A DNA stretch of 64,000 bases from Bacillota bacterium (GTDB lineage Bacteria > Bacillota > Clostridia > Christensenellales > UBA3700), in contig JAEWXG010000012.1 in NCBI GenBank assembly GCA_023396095.1, positions 248,001-312,000 on the forward strand, read 5' to 3'. Under the pieces are notes generated by a model. It had not been told where the DNA came from. It worked only from the letters and a program-made list of their open reading frames with translations, and searched no databases. Each line of letters begins with the position of its first letter. The stretch's first letter is position 1. The position numbers and the translations under genes were made by a program. This document shows positions 38,055 through 46,356 of the stretch, one piece after another.

Positions 38055-39368
38055 TTATTTACTCTCCTTTTTTTCAATTGCTTCTCCAATCAATAATCCT
38101 TCCTTGTCAACATCTTCAATGTCATTCCTATATAATTGCTTATCTGAATCAGCGATATAATATACTTTACCTTCCAAGAATTCTGGTTGATACCATGTTA
38201 AGAATACTTTTATATTAGAAATTTTTTGAGGTAATGTCGTTGCCCCATCAGAAATATCTAGCTTATATAAATAGCCGTCACTGGTATAAACCATGTATCT
38301 CCCCTCTTTTGCAATTAAAGTAGCACTTGTAGGAAAATCTATAGCGTAAATTTTTTCAACATTATCTTGAACCCCAATTAATTGTTGATTTCTTATGAAA
38401 AATACCTCATTGTTCATAACTACTAAAGAATCTGAAACAATGCCATTAACAACTTTCTTTACTGATTGCTGATTAATACTTCCATCATTATTTAAAGATA
38501 CTCTAAAAAGCCCAACATTATTCACTGCGTTTCCATCAAATATTGATTTTGTAAAATATATAAAATGATTTTCACCCTCATCAAACCATGTCTTTAAACT
38601 ATATTCTGCCTTATCTAATTTAACTTCTTCATTTTTTCCGTTTATATCTATCTTTATAACTTTGGCTCCCTCTAAATAGTCTTCCGTTTTGGTTGTATAA
38701 AAAGCATATTTGCTAATTACATTGTTACTGGTATCACTCGAATAAGGAAAAACTATTGTTTCTATGCCACTAGCTATTTCTTTCTCTTTTTTCTCAACTA
38801 ATTTTTCATTGTATTTTTTTACATATAGACTACCTTCTTTAAAATACATAAGCCCATCTTTTGTAAACTTATGTTTTACATCATTCCCCTTAATAGTACT
38901 AACCAATTGAGTATTTTTACCATCCAATGATGTTCTCATATAATTTAAAAAAGATGTTTGTATTGCCCCTGTAGTTTTATGCAAATCAGTACTTGGTGTT
39001 GTGTAATATATCCAATTTCCGTAAATAACTAAGCCGGAACCCTTTGCGTTGCTATATACTACTGTTGGAACAACTAATTCCGCTTTTGCGCCATCAACAT
39101 TTTTCATTCTATAAATGGCTCCTTTTTTCATCTTTCCAAATTCATTGTCCGATGGTTCTTTTATATCGGTCGCAGGAACATACCCGTTTATAAAGTACTT
39201 ATAATCTCCATGGTTTAAAACAAGCCCAGAGTTTGATATTGTTTTTGCACTCTGTGTATCACCAGTTAAAGTAATGCCTGTCTTAAATTTGGCACAAGAT
39301 GTAAGCAATATCATTGCTATAAGAGTTAATATTATAAAATTCACTACTAAAATTTTTTTACTTTTCAT
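38055..39368 (-). CDS. Lipoprotein with repeated beta-strand (DUF5050-like) domain
   Basis: A 437-residue secreted lipoprotein with signal peptide MKSKKILVVNFIILTLIAMI and lipobox LTSC (Cys25). The mature part is full of repeated short units such as GNWIYYTTPS, HFIYFTKS, EVFFIRN and KVYYIADSD. These resemble the blades of DUF5050/WD40-like beta-propellers of Clostridia surface proteins. Function is unknown; binding of a ligand or partner outside the cell is plausible. Its start overlaps the cyclodeaminase-like gene by 11 nt, so they are co-translated. Confidence 0.75.
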   Translation of the reverse strand: MKSKKILVVNFIILTLIAMILLTSCAKFKTGITLTGDTQSAKTISNSGLVLNHGDYKYFINGYVPATDIKEPSDNEFGKMKKGAIYRMKNVDGAKAELVVPTVVYSNAKGSGLVIYGNWIYYTTPSTDLHKTTGAIQTSFLNYMRTSLDGKNTQLVSTIKGNDVKHKFTKDGLMYFKEGSLYVKKYNEKLVEKKEKEIASGIETIVFPYSSDTSNNVISKYAFYTTKTEDYLEGAKVIKIDINGKNEEVKLDKAEYSLKTWFDEGENHFIYFTKSIFDGNAVNNVGLFRVSLNNDGSINQQSVKKVVNGIVSDSLVVMNNEVFFIRNQQLIGVQDNVEKIYAIDFPTSATLIAKEGRYMVYTSDGYLYKLDISDGATTLPQKISNIKVFLTWYQPEFLEGKVYYIADSDKQLYRNDIEDVDKEGLLIGEAIEKKESK

Positions 39369-40275
39369 CGTTATATCCTTTCTCTATATATTTTTCATAT
39401 ATTTTTTTTGCAAAATATACATCTTGAATTGAAATTCCTATATTGTAAACTAATATACGTTCCTTTTGGCTTTTTCTTCCTTCAACATTTTTATTTACAA
39501 CATCACAAACTTCATTCACAACTTTCATTCTATCAAAATTTTTAAATCCTCTAACATGCTCTATATCATCAACAAAAACTTTATCAAAACTCAAATCGCA
39601 ATTTGAAAAGCCACGAGTATGAATAGGAATAACTGTGACACCATTTTCAAAATTTTCCTCTTGAAAAAAATCCTTTTCCGCATATGTAACAGCAGAAATT
39701 ATCACTTGACTCCCTTTCAATAAAGTATCATCATCGCAATATTCAAAAATAAAATTTTTATGATCGATAAAACTAGTAGCCATTTTAACATGTTGATCTT
39801 TATATTTTTTCAATTTAATAATAAATCTCCTATGTGGTAATATATCCCTTAATACACTTAAAAATGAAAAAGCAATATTGCCCAATCCTATCATGGTTAT
39901 AGTATCATAATCGTTAACAGCAAATGTCTCCATAGAATGAACCGCTACAACAGCTGTTCTCACATTAGTAATCCATGTCCCATCCATTAAAGCAAGAAGC
40001 TCTCCTGATTTTAATTCATATAATAAAATATCACCCATAATACTAACTTCTCTGTCGGGATAACGTGTTACAACCTTAACTCCAAAAACATTTTCTGTCC
40101 CCATCAATGATGGCATTATATTAAAAAAAAATCCCTTCACCTCATCTGTTTTTATGCTAATTTTGGGCGGTAAAATTGCATTTTTTTTACTTTTTATTAC
40201 TTCTTTACCCCATTGGTAGCAGGTCACATAATCTATATCTAACTTTTGTATATCATCTCTTGTAATTATCTTCAT
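39358..40275 (-). CDS. Ornithine cyclodeaminase / mu-crystallin family protein
   Basis: A 305-residue NAD(P)-binding member of the OCD/mu-crystallin family, which includes ornithine and lysine cyclodeaminases, alanine dehydrogenase, SbnB and EutC-type enzymes. The substrate-side lysine region KVVTRYPD and the TNVRTAVVAVHSM segment are present, and the Rossmann loop is GLGNIAFSFLS. The exact substrate cannot be read. It starts directly after the stop of the nucleotidyltransferase fusion gene and overlaps the lipoprotein gene, so it may supply or modify an amino compound for the same pathway; this is inference. Confidence 0.8.
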   Translation of the reverse strand: MKIITRDDIQKLDIDYVTCYQWGKEVIKSKKNAILPPKISIKTDEVKGFFFNIMPSLMGTENVFGVKVVTRYPDREVSIMGDILLYELKSGELLALMDGTWITNVRTAVVAVHSMETFAVNDYDTITMIGLGNIAFSFLSVLRDILPHRRFIIKLKKYKDQHVKMATSFIDHKNFIFEYCDDDTLLKGSQVIISAVTYAEKDFFQEENFENGVTVIPIHTRGFSNCDLSFDKVFVDDIEHVRGFKNFDRMKVVNEVCDVVNKNVEGRKSQKERILVYNIGISIQDVYFAKKIYEKYIEKGYNDEK

Positions 40276-42111
40276 TTATTCTCCATTATCGTTAAAATAC
40301 CTAGTTATACTATCTAATAGTAAATTATTATCATCCACATCTCTTATCGCTATTCTAACAAAATTCTTTTTCCCTATACCATCTTTTCCTTTTAAGTTTT
40401 TAATTAAAATATTATATTTTTCCAACATAGTATAACAAAATTTATTGGAATCATGCTCTTTTAGATCAAACATAATATAATTTGCGTTTGATTGATACAA
40501 TTTAATATTTTTATTCTTGCTCAATGTTTTCTCTACTCTTTCCCTTTCATTAACTATTTTTATGCATGCGCTCTCATATGTCTTTTTAAAAATATTATAA
40601 TTTTGCAAATAATATTCCGCAAAACTATTAATATTCCAAACTGGCAACATTCCCTGCATTTCTTTTATTAATTTTTTATCTCCACTAGCCATAACACCTA
40701 GTCTTAGCCCTGGAACACCATAAGATTTTGAAATACTTTTAATAACTATTAAATTTGTATAGTTTAAAAGGATTCCATTCTTTAATAAAGTAAAGTATGA
40801 ATCTCTTGCTGCAAAATCAATAAATGACTCATCTATAATTATTTTGCAGTTATAGTCTGCACCTTTCTTTATAATAGCCATAATATCTTCTTCTTTTATC
40901 ATTGCTCCTGATGGATTATCTGGAGAAATTATCACCATATACTCAACGCTTTCTATCAACAGTAATATTTGCTCAATATTATACTCATAATTATTCTTGG
41001 AATTATCAATAATCATCATTTTATCTATATTAAAGCATCTTATATATTCATTAAATGTTGGTACAAATGCTACTCCTTGCAAATTGTTAAATTTTTCCCC
41101 TAAAATTTTTATTAATTCAGCCGCTCCATTACCAACCAATAACATATCCCCATCTACAGCAAAAATCCTCTCTGCGTTCAATTTTTGTATTTGCATCCCT
41201 GATGGATACATCTCTAGTAAATTCTTAAACTCATATTTCATCTTTTCAATCAACTGCGCTGGTGGAAAATAAGGGTTTACAAGATATAAAAAGTCCTTTA
41301 CTCTACTATATCTCCAGAACCCTCCATATGTCGAAGTTAACAATCTATATTTTTCTTCACCTTTTGAAAAAATAACATTTGCAATCGCCAAGTCCTGCTT
41401 ATCATCAATCTCATACCATTCAAGTTCCTTAATGTTATAAGCTTGTATTTCCACATATGGTATTGTCAATATCGTTTTTAAAACCGACTCGTAATATGAG
41501 TTACACCCGCATACATCGATATATGTTTTCAAAAATGGGATATATGTTTTCTGTGAAAATTCTTTAGATAATTTGTAAATGTTAACAGTTTTATAATATC
41601 TGTGCGAATGTTCATAATCTAACTCATCTTTTGAATAAAAATTATCAATTATTCCATTAGAGCATGTAATAATGGTACCATCCATCCATGTTTGATAGTC
41701 TGCAACTGCCGCAGAATTAGCGTATTTAGTCTCAACCATTTGCTGAACAATTTTTTCATCATATACTAAATCTGACTCAAGTAAAATTGTATCTTCCGCA
41801 CTTAAATAATCTTTTGCTAAGTATAAAGAATATATATTATTCGTTACTTCAAAAATTTTATTTTTAACAAAGATAAAATCAATTTTGCTGTTTTTATATT
41901 TATCATTTATATACCGCTTAAGATTGTCACCTTTATACCCAACAACAATAATGATTTTTTTAATCCCTGCTTTCGTAATAGCCGAAACTGCTCTATCTAT
42001 CAATTTCACGCCTGCTACTGAAACCATGCACTTTGTGTTATTTTCAGTTAAATCACCCAATCTTGTTCCTTTCCCAGCTGCCAATATAATTGCTTGCACC
42101 ATACCCTCCAT
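40276..42111 (-). CDS. Fusion of a LicC-like nucleotidyltransferase and a class I/II PLP enzyme
   Basis: A 611-residue two-domain protein. Residues 4-250 form a sugar/choline-phosphate-type nucleotidyltransferase with LAAGKGTRLG (10-19), ESDLVYD (112-118) and a C-terminal EWYEIDDKQDL signature. Residues 255-611 are a HisC/CobD-like fold-type I PLP domain with PDNPSG (397-402), IIIDESF (Asp427) and SKSYG with PLP lysine Lys462; Arg470 follows. Related PLP enzymes include histidinol-phosphate aminotransferase, threonine-phosphate decarboxylase and the Campylobacter capsule enzymes making ethanolamine or serinol phosphate. A nucleotidyl-activated amino-alcohol phosphate, used by the nearby LicD proteins, is a reasonable inference. 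The start is uncertain (42111 or 42102). Confidence 0.85.
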   Translation of the reverse strand: MEGMVQAIILAAGKGTRLGDLTENNTKCMVSVAGVKLIDRAVSAITKAGIKKIIIVVGYKGDNLKRYINDKYKNSKIDFIFVKNKIFEVTNNIYSLYLAKDYLSAEDTILLESDLVYDEKIVQQMVETKYANSAAVADYQTWMDGTIITCSNGIIDNFYSKDELDYEHSHRYYKTVNIYKLSKEFSQKTYIPFLKTYIDVCGCNSYYESVLKTILTIPYVEIQAYNIKELEWYEIDDKQDLAIANVIFSKGEEKYRLLTSTYGGFWRYSRVKDFLYLVNPYFPPAQLIEKMKYEFKNLLEMYPSGMQIQKLNAERIFAVDGDMLLVGNGAAELIKILGEKFNNLQGVAFVPTFNEYIRCFNIDKMMIIDNSKNNYEYNIEQILLLIESVEYMVIISPDNPSGAMIKEEDIMAIIKKGADYNCKIIIDESFIDFAARDSYFTLLKNGILLNYTNLIVIKSISKSYGVPGLRLGVMASGDKKLIKEMQGMLPVWNINSFAEYYLQNYNIFKKTYESACIKIVNERERVEKTLSKNKNIKLYQSNANYIMFDLKEHDSNKFCYTMLEKYNILIKNLKGKDGIGKKNFVRIAIRDVDDNNLLLDSITRYFNDNGE

Positions 42112-42282
42112 GAAAAAGCAATCCTATGCTATTCAAATGTATATTTTATACTATATCATTTTTAATATAATATTTCATATTTTCCCGATAAATATTATTA
42201 GGCATGGTTGGTAAAGCTAGGTAAAAGTGAAGTTAGGAGTTAGAGCATCTTAAAAAAGCGGATTCATTTTTTTTTCGCATAT
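42112..42282 (-). other. Gap between fusion gene and LicD gene with a short shared repeat
   Basis: 171 AT-rich bases without a gene. AAGCTAGGTAAA at 42214-42225 is identical to 36241-36252 near the IS-like end upstream of rpsJ. A weak -10-like TATAAA can be seen but no matching -35 box, so whether the fusion gene has its own promoter is unclear. Confidence 0.35.
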
Positions 42283-43029
42283 TTAACATTCGTTAATTAA
42301 ATGTGTCGGTTTTCTATCTTTTCCAACAGGTAATTTCATATAATCTCCATATTCTTTTTTTAAATGCTGATCATATTTTGCAACTATTTTTATATTTATT
42401 CCATCAAATGGAACCTCTAACATCTCATCAAAAAAATCAACATCCTCAAAAACTGGTTTGGCAAAACCATAATAATAACGAAGCTTTTTTCCCTCCTTTC
42501 TCTCAATGACGCAACTATACAGTTTTGCTACCACATATGACTTTTTAATAGGGATAAGTAAAAAATTAAAAATCCGTGCAAGAAGTTTTTTGAAAACTTT
42601 TTGCATTGTACCTATTTGCTCTTTTTGCTTCAAAAGCAATATAGTTTTATAAAATTTTATTCTTTTTTTACATTTTTTCGTGTCGATTGTTGTTTTGATA
42701 AAAGGAAAAATATCTATAAAAGCATCAAACTTCTTGCCATTTACAACGACTTCTTTTTTTATTTTTGTAAACGCTACATTAAAATAATTCTTTTTTTGAA
42801 AATTAAAAATCTCACAATCACCCTTATAATCATTAATGAATAATAAATAGTCTTCCTCAGGCATCATCACATCTATATCATCATCCCACGGTATAAACCC
42901 TTTATGCCTAATAGCCCCCAAAAGCGATCCGTAGGCTAAACTATAAGTTAAATTATTCTCTTTGCAAAAATCTGCAAATTCTTTTAACATCTTGAGTTCC
43001 TCTTCTTGTATTATTTTTAAATCTTTCAT
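42283..43029 (-). CDS. LicD-family phosphotransferase
   Basis: LicD proteins transfer phosphocholine, phosphoethanolamine or phosphoribitol-like groups from a CDP donor to surface glycans. The 248-residue protein has the diagnostic motif YGSLLGAIRHKGFIPWDDDID with its acidic cluster, then a basic middle part and a YGDYMKLPVGKDRKPTH end. No signal peptide is seen, so it works at the inner membrane face. It overlaps the flippase end by 4 nt. The second LicD gene at 44446 shares the motif almost base for base. Confidence 0.9.
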   Translation of the reverse strand: MKDLKIIQEEELKMLKEFADFCKENNLTYSLAYGSLLGAIRHKGFIPWDDDIDVMMPEEDYLLFINDYKGDCEIFNFQKKNYFNVAFTKIKKEVVVNGKKFDAFIDIFPFIKTTIDTKKCKKRIKFYKTILLLKQKEQIGTMQKVFKKLLARIFNFLLIPIKKSYVVAKLYSCVIERKEGKKLRYYYGFAKPVFEDVDFFDEMLEVPFDGINIKIVAKYDQHLKKEYGDYMKLPVGKDRKPTHLINEC

Positions 43030-44444
43030 TTTTCTCCCTTTTTAATTATTCCCTTAAAAATTAAAAATAAAAATTTCAAATCTTTAAGATACAGAAGTGT
43101 AATGAGAATAACAGAACACGCCTGTACCGCATAAACAATCCATTCTCCAGCTACATATAAATAAATATTTGAAAAAGCAGAACATAATAATAAAATATGT
43201 GTAACGATATTTTTGACATATGGAATCTCTATATTACTATATTTTTTTGTGTCAAAACATCTATAAACACTTAAAAATGCATAGGCAATTACCCCTGAAT
43301 ATAGTGCCCCTTGAATGCCAAATTTAGGTATTAAACTTATTGAAAAAATTGCCGACACAATAGCACTAATGAATGTTGATAAAAAATTTTTCAAACTTTT
43401 CATCTCTACTCCATAAAAAACCCCGTAAAAAGCAGCATAGCATGCATAAGAAGCCATTATTATAGAAAAAGATGAATATCTCCAAACTTCAAAAAATTCT
43501 CCTCGCAATAAAAACTTCGCAATCGGAAATAAAGCTATTAAAAGTAAACTTGTTCCAATTTTAATAAATGCATTAAATGCTCCATACACCATTGTGTTAA
43601 ATACACTTCGATCTTCGTCTTTTTTCGCTTCCACTGCAGAAATTGTCCAGGCTTGCATAAAAACCACAGAAAAGGCTGTTATGATTGCCCCTATTTTTAA
43701 TGTCGAAATATATAGGCCATTGCTTGCATCTCCGTGATAATATGTAACTATATATCGGTTCAATGTTTGTATAATCCACCAACTTAACATGTTAGGAATT
43801 AATGGTAGAGAGTACTTAACCATTCTTTTAAATAAGTTGACATTAATTTCTTTAAACTTTAATTCTTTATATAGTTTTCCAAATACTACCCAAAATAAAA
43901 TAGAAAAATAATTAGATATAACAATTGCAAGCAGATAACTATATTTTGTATATCGCACTCGATAAAACAATATCCAAAGAACTAATGCTAAACCTAAAAC
44001 TTTTAATATCCCTCCTGAAATATAAATTTTTAATCGCTTTATTGCTCTCAAATATTGCGAGAAAAAATTGTTCAAAACTATACTAAAGTATAAAAAGATA
44101 ATTAATAGATAATACTGCAAGTTTCTATTAATAAAGTAGATCAAAACCCCTAAAACAAAAAAAGCACTTGTCGTAATAAAAATAAATATTCCTGTAGAAA
44201 ATGCCGCTTTCGCCTTGCTGTTATCTTTACCTATAGAAAATCTAAAAATCGAATCAGATATACCTAAAGTTAATATTGGAAAAAGCAGCTCTATCAAGGC
44301 CATCCAATTTTCACTTTCCCCAAAATCATTTAATGCAATCTTTCTTGTTATTAACGGCAATAATAAAAATTGTATTATCTTAATAGTAACTTCACCAACT
44401 GCAAATATTGCAGTGTTTTTAAACAACTCCTTTCCGCGCCCCAT
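43026..44444 (-). CDS. Wzx-type polysaccharide flippase (PST family)
   Basis: A 472-residue membrane protein with about 12-14 hydrophobic helices. The N-terminal segment ELFKNTAIFAVGEVTIKIIQ (residues 5-24) is typical of MATE/PST oligosaccharide exporters. It is expected to flip the undecaprenyl-linked repeat unit across the membrane. It sits between two LicD genes, suggesting units are decorated before flipping. Confidence 0.88.
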   Translation of the reverse strand: MGRGKELFKNTAIFAVGEVTIKIIQFLLLPLITRKIALNDFGESENWMALIELLFPILTLGISDSIFRFSIGKDNSKAKAAFSTGIFIFITTSAFFVLGVLIYFINRNLQYYLLIIFLYFSIVLNNFFSQYLRAIKRLKIYISGGILKVLGLALVLWILFYRVRYTKYSYLLAIVISNYFSILFWVVFGKLYKELKFKEINVNLFKRMVKYSLPLIPNMLSWWIIQTLNRYIVTYYHGDASNGLYISTLKIGAIITAFSVVFMQAWTISAVEAKKDEDRSVFNTMVYGAFNAFIKIGTSLLLIALFPIAKFLLRGEFFEVWRYSSFSIIMASYACYAAFYGVFYGVEMKSLKNFLSTFISAIVSAIFSISLIPKFGIQGALYSGVIAYAFLSVYRCFDTKKYSNIEIPYVKNIVTHILLLCSAFSNIYLYVAGEWIVYAVQACSVILITLLYLKDLKFLFLIFKGIIKKGEK

Positions 44445-44445
44445 C

Positions 44446-45201
44446 TTATTTTTTTCCTATTTCTATAATGTTATGCCCACTTATTCTCTTTTCTTGTGGT
44501 GGAAATTCCATATAATCATCATAGTAATTTTTCAAAATTAAATCAAAATTAACACAAGTAGATATTTCCTCTCCCTCGAATAATAACTTTCCTGTCAATT
44601 TAATATCGTTCCATTTTAATAATTCTGGTTTATATTTACTAATCACTTTAATGTTGTCATAATCATTCAATTCCAACATATTTAATTTATATATTTTATA
44701 TTGTAACTTTTTTATATTAAATAATCTTGAAATCAACTTCAAAACTTTAATATAAAATCTCTTTTGTTTAGGCATAAATCTTACTGCTACGATTTTACAA
44801 TATAAGCTCTCTTTTAATAAATTATATTTCTTTTTTTGAAAACCACTAACAAAAAATAAATCAATATAATATGTTATCTTATAATCAACATGCTCAAACT
44901 CTTTTTCTTTAATTAACGTTCCCTCTTTTAATCCTACTTTAGGAAAAACATATGGATAATTTTTAACAGTAAGACAATCATATAATTCCAATTTATTATT
45001 GGACAAAACTAAAGATTTTATTTTAGAATAATCTTCTCCTTTAATCCAAATATCTATATCATCATCCCACGGAATAAACCCTTTATGTCTCACCGCTCCA
45101 AGCAAACTGCCATAGCTTAAAGAATACCAAATATCATTTCTTTCAAATACTTTTACAATTTCCAATAATACTTGTAAAAGTTCTTGTTTTGATTTATTCA
45201 T
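44446..45201 (-). CDS. LicD-family phosphotransferase (second copy)
   Basis: A 251-residue paralog of the LicD protein at 42283, with YGSLLGAVRHKGFIPWDDDID and a C-terminal YYDDYMEFPPQEKRISGH. Overall the two differ strongly outside the motif region, so they probably modify different positions or transfer different groups. GAGGT lies 7 nt before the ATG. A gap of 48 bp separates it from the glycosyltransferase upstream. Confidence 0.9.
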   Translation of the reverse strand: MNKSKQELLQVLLEIVKVFERNDIWYSLSYGSLLGAVRHKGFIPWDDDIDIWIKGEDYSKIKSLVLSNNKLELYDCLTVKNYPYVFPKVGLKEGTLIKEKEFEHVDYKITYYIDLFFVSGFQKKKYNLLKESLYCKIVAVRFMPKQKRFYIKVLKLISRLFNIKKLQYKIYKLNMLELNDYDNIKVISKYKPELLKWNDIKLTGKLLFEGEEISTCVNFDLILKNYYDDYMEFPPQEKRISGHNIIEIGKK

Positions 45202-45249
45202 TAATCTTACCTCGCAAAAAACAATCTCAATAATACTTTAAAATTTGAT

Positions 45250-46356
45250 TTAAATCATACTATTTAATATTTCACAAAACTTCTTTTGCATCGAAGATAA
45301 ATCATATTGATTTATCCAAGAATCATCATATAATTCTCTATTATGATACACATCTACAGATAAAATCTCTTTTCGCCAAGAGTTTATGTCGTTAAATAGA
45401 GCAATTTTTGCTCTTTCATTTGCAACATGCAACTTGCTTAGGTTATCACCTATAACTACAGGCAAATTGCACGCCTGTGCTTCAATTGCCGCTAGTCCCA
45501 ACCCCTCGTGCAAAGAAGATAAACAATATATATCCATAGCAGAGAAATAATCGCTAACATTATCTTTTCTTCCTAACAATTTAACTCTCTCCTGTAAATT
45601 TAAGTTTATGATTTTTTGTTCGATTGTTATTTTATCATCTCCTTCTCCTATAAGAATTAGCTTATAATTTAATGGCAATTTTGTTAAAACATTTAACAAA
45701 AATATATAATTCTTAATTTTACATAATGCTCCTACTGCGCCTAAAACTATATCTCCCTCTTTAGCATCTATCTCTCGTCTCATTTGTTGTCTTTTTTCTT
45801 TATTAAATTTAAATTTTTCAATATCAACAGAATTTCTGAGCAAAAAAAATCTTTTTCCTTTTAATAATTTAGGATTTATCATTTTTTCACGTATCTCATC
45901 TACACATCCTATAAAAACGTCATTGTATTTATAATATCTTTTCTCTATATAAGGTTTCAAAACCTTAATTAACATTTTCTTAAAACGATTATAGTAATCA
46001 TCTTCCAAAAATAGCCCATGGATATGTGTAATAACTTGTGCCCCAGAATTTTTAGCAGCTTTTAATATTTTATAGTCCAATAATTCCCCTGTGTTATACC
46101 AAAAAAAATCATATTTATCTTGAAATATCCTTTTAACATCACTATAATGACCTATCAAGCTGTTAGAAATGCTTCTCAACATAATTAATTTATATCCTCT
46201 ATTTTCTATTTCTTTCATATAATTCGTTTGCAAGTTATCTAATGTTATTAATGTTATTTCAAAATCTTTAAAATATTCGCATTTTAACAAATTAAATACA
46301 ACCTCGGACACACCTCCTTTTGTATGCCCTATATGATAAACCAGCAATTTTTTCAT
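45250..46356 (-). CDS. Glycosyltransferase family 4
   Basis: A 368-residue GT-B enzyme. The N-terminus has GHTKGGVSEVVFNLL, and the C-terminal half has the donor motif LSSLHEGLGLAAIEAQACNLPVV with the EX7E glutamates. It adds a sugar to the lipid-linked unit; donor and linkage cannot be predicted. It overlaps the polymerase end by 4 nt, with AGGAGG 5 nt before the ATG. Confidence 0.9.
   Translation of the reverse strand: MKKLLVYHIGHTKGGVSEVVFNLLKCEYFKDFEITLITLDNLQTNYMKEIENRGYKLIMLRSISNSLIGHYSDVKRIFQDKYDFFWYNTGELLDYKILKAAKNSGAQVITHIHGLFLEDDYYNRFKKMLIKVLKPYIEKRYYKYNDVFIGCVDEIREKMINPKLLKGKRFFLLRNSVDIEKFKFNKEKRQQMRREIDAKEGDIVLGAVGALCKIKNYIFLLNVLTKLPLNYKLILIGEGDDKITIEQKIINLNLQERVKLLGRKDNVSDYFSAMDIYCLSSLHEGLGLAAIEAQACNLPVVIGDNLSKLHVANERAKIALFNDINSWRKEILSVDVYHNRELYDDSWINQYDLSSMQKKFCEILNSMI

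Noticed and set aside
43597..43782. Minus-strand 61-residue frame inside the flippase gene
   Set aside because: It is an alternative frame of a clear membrane transporter gene with no binding site.
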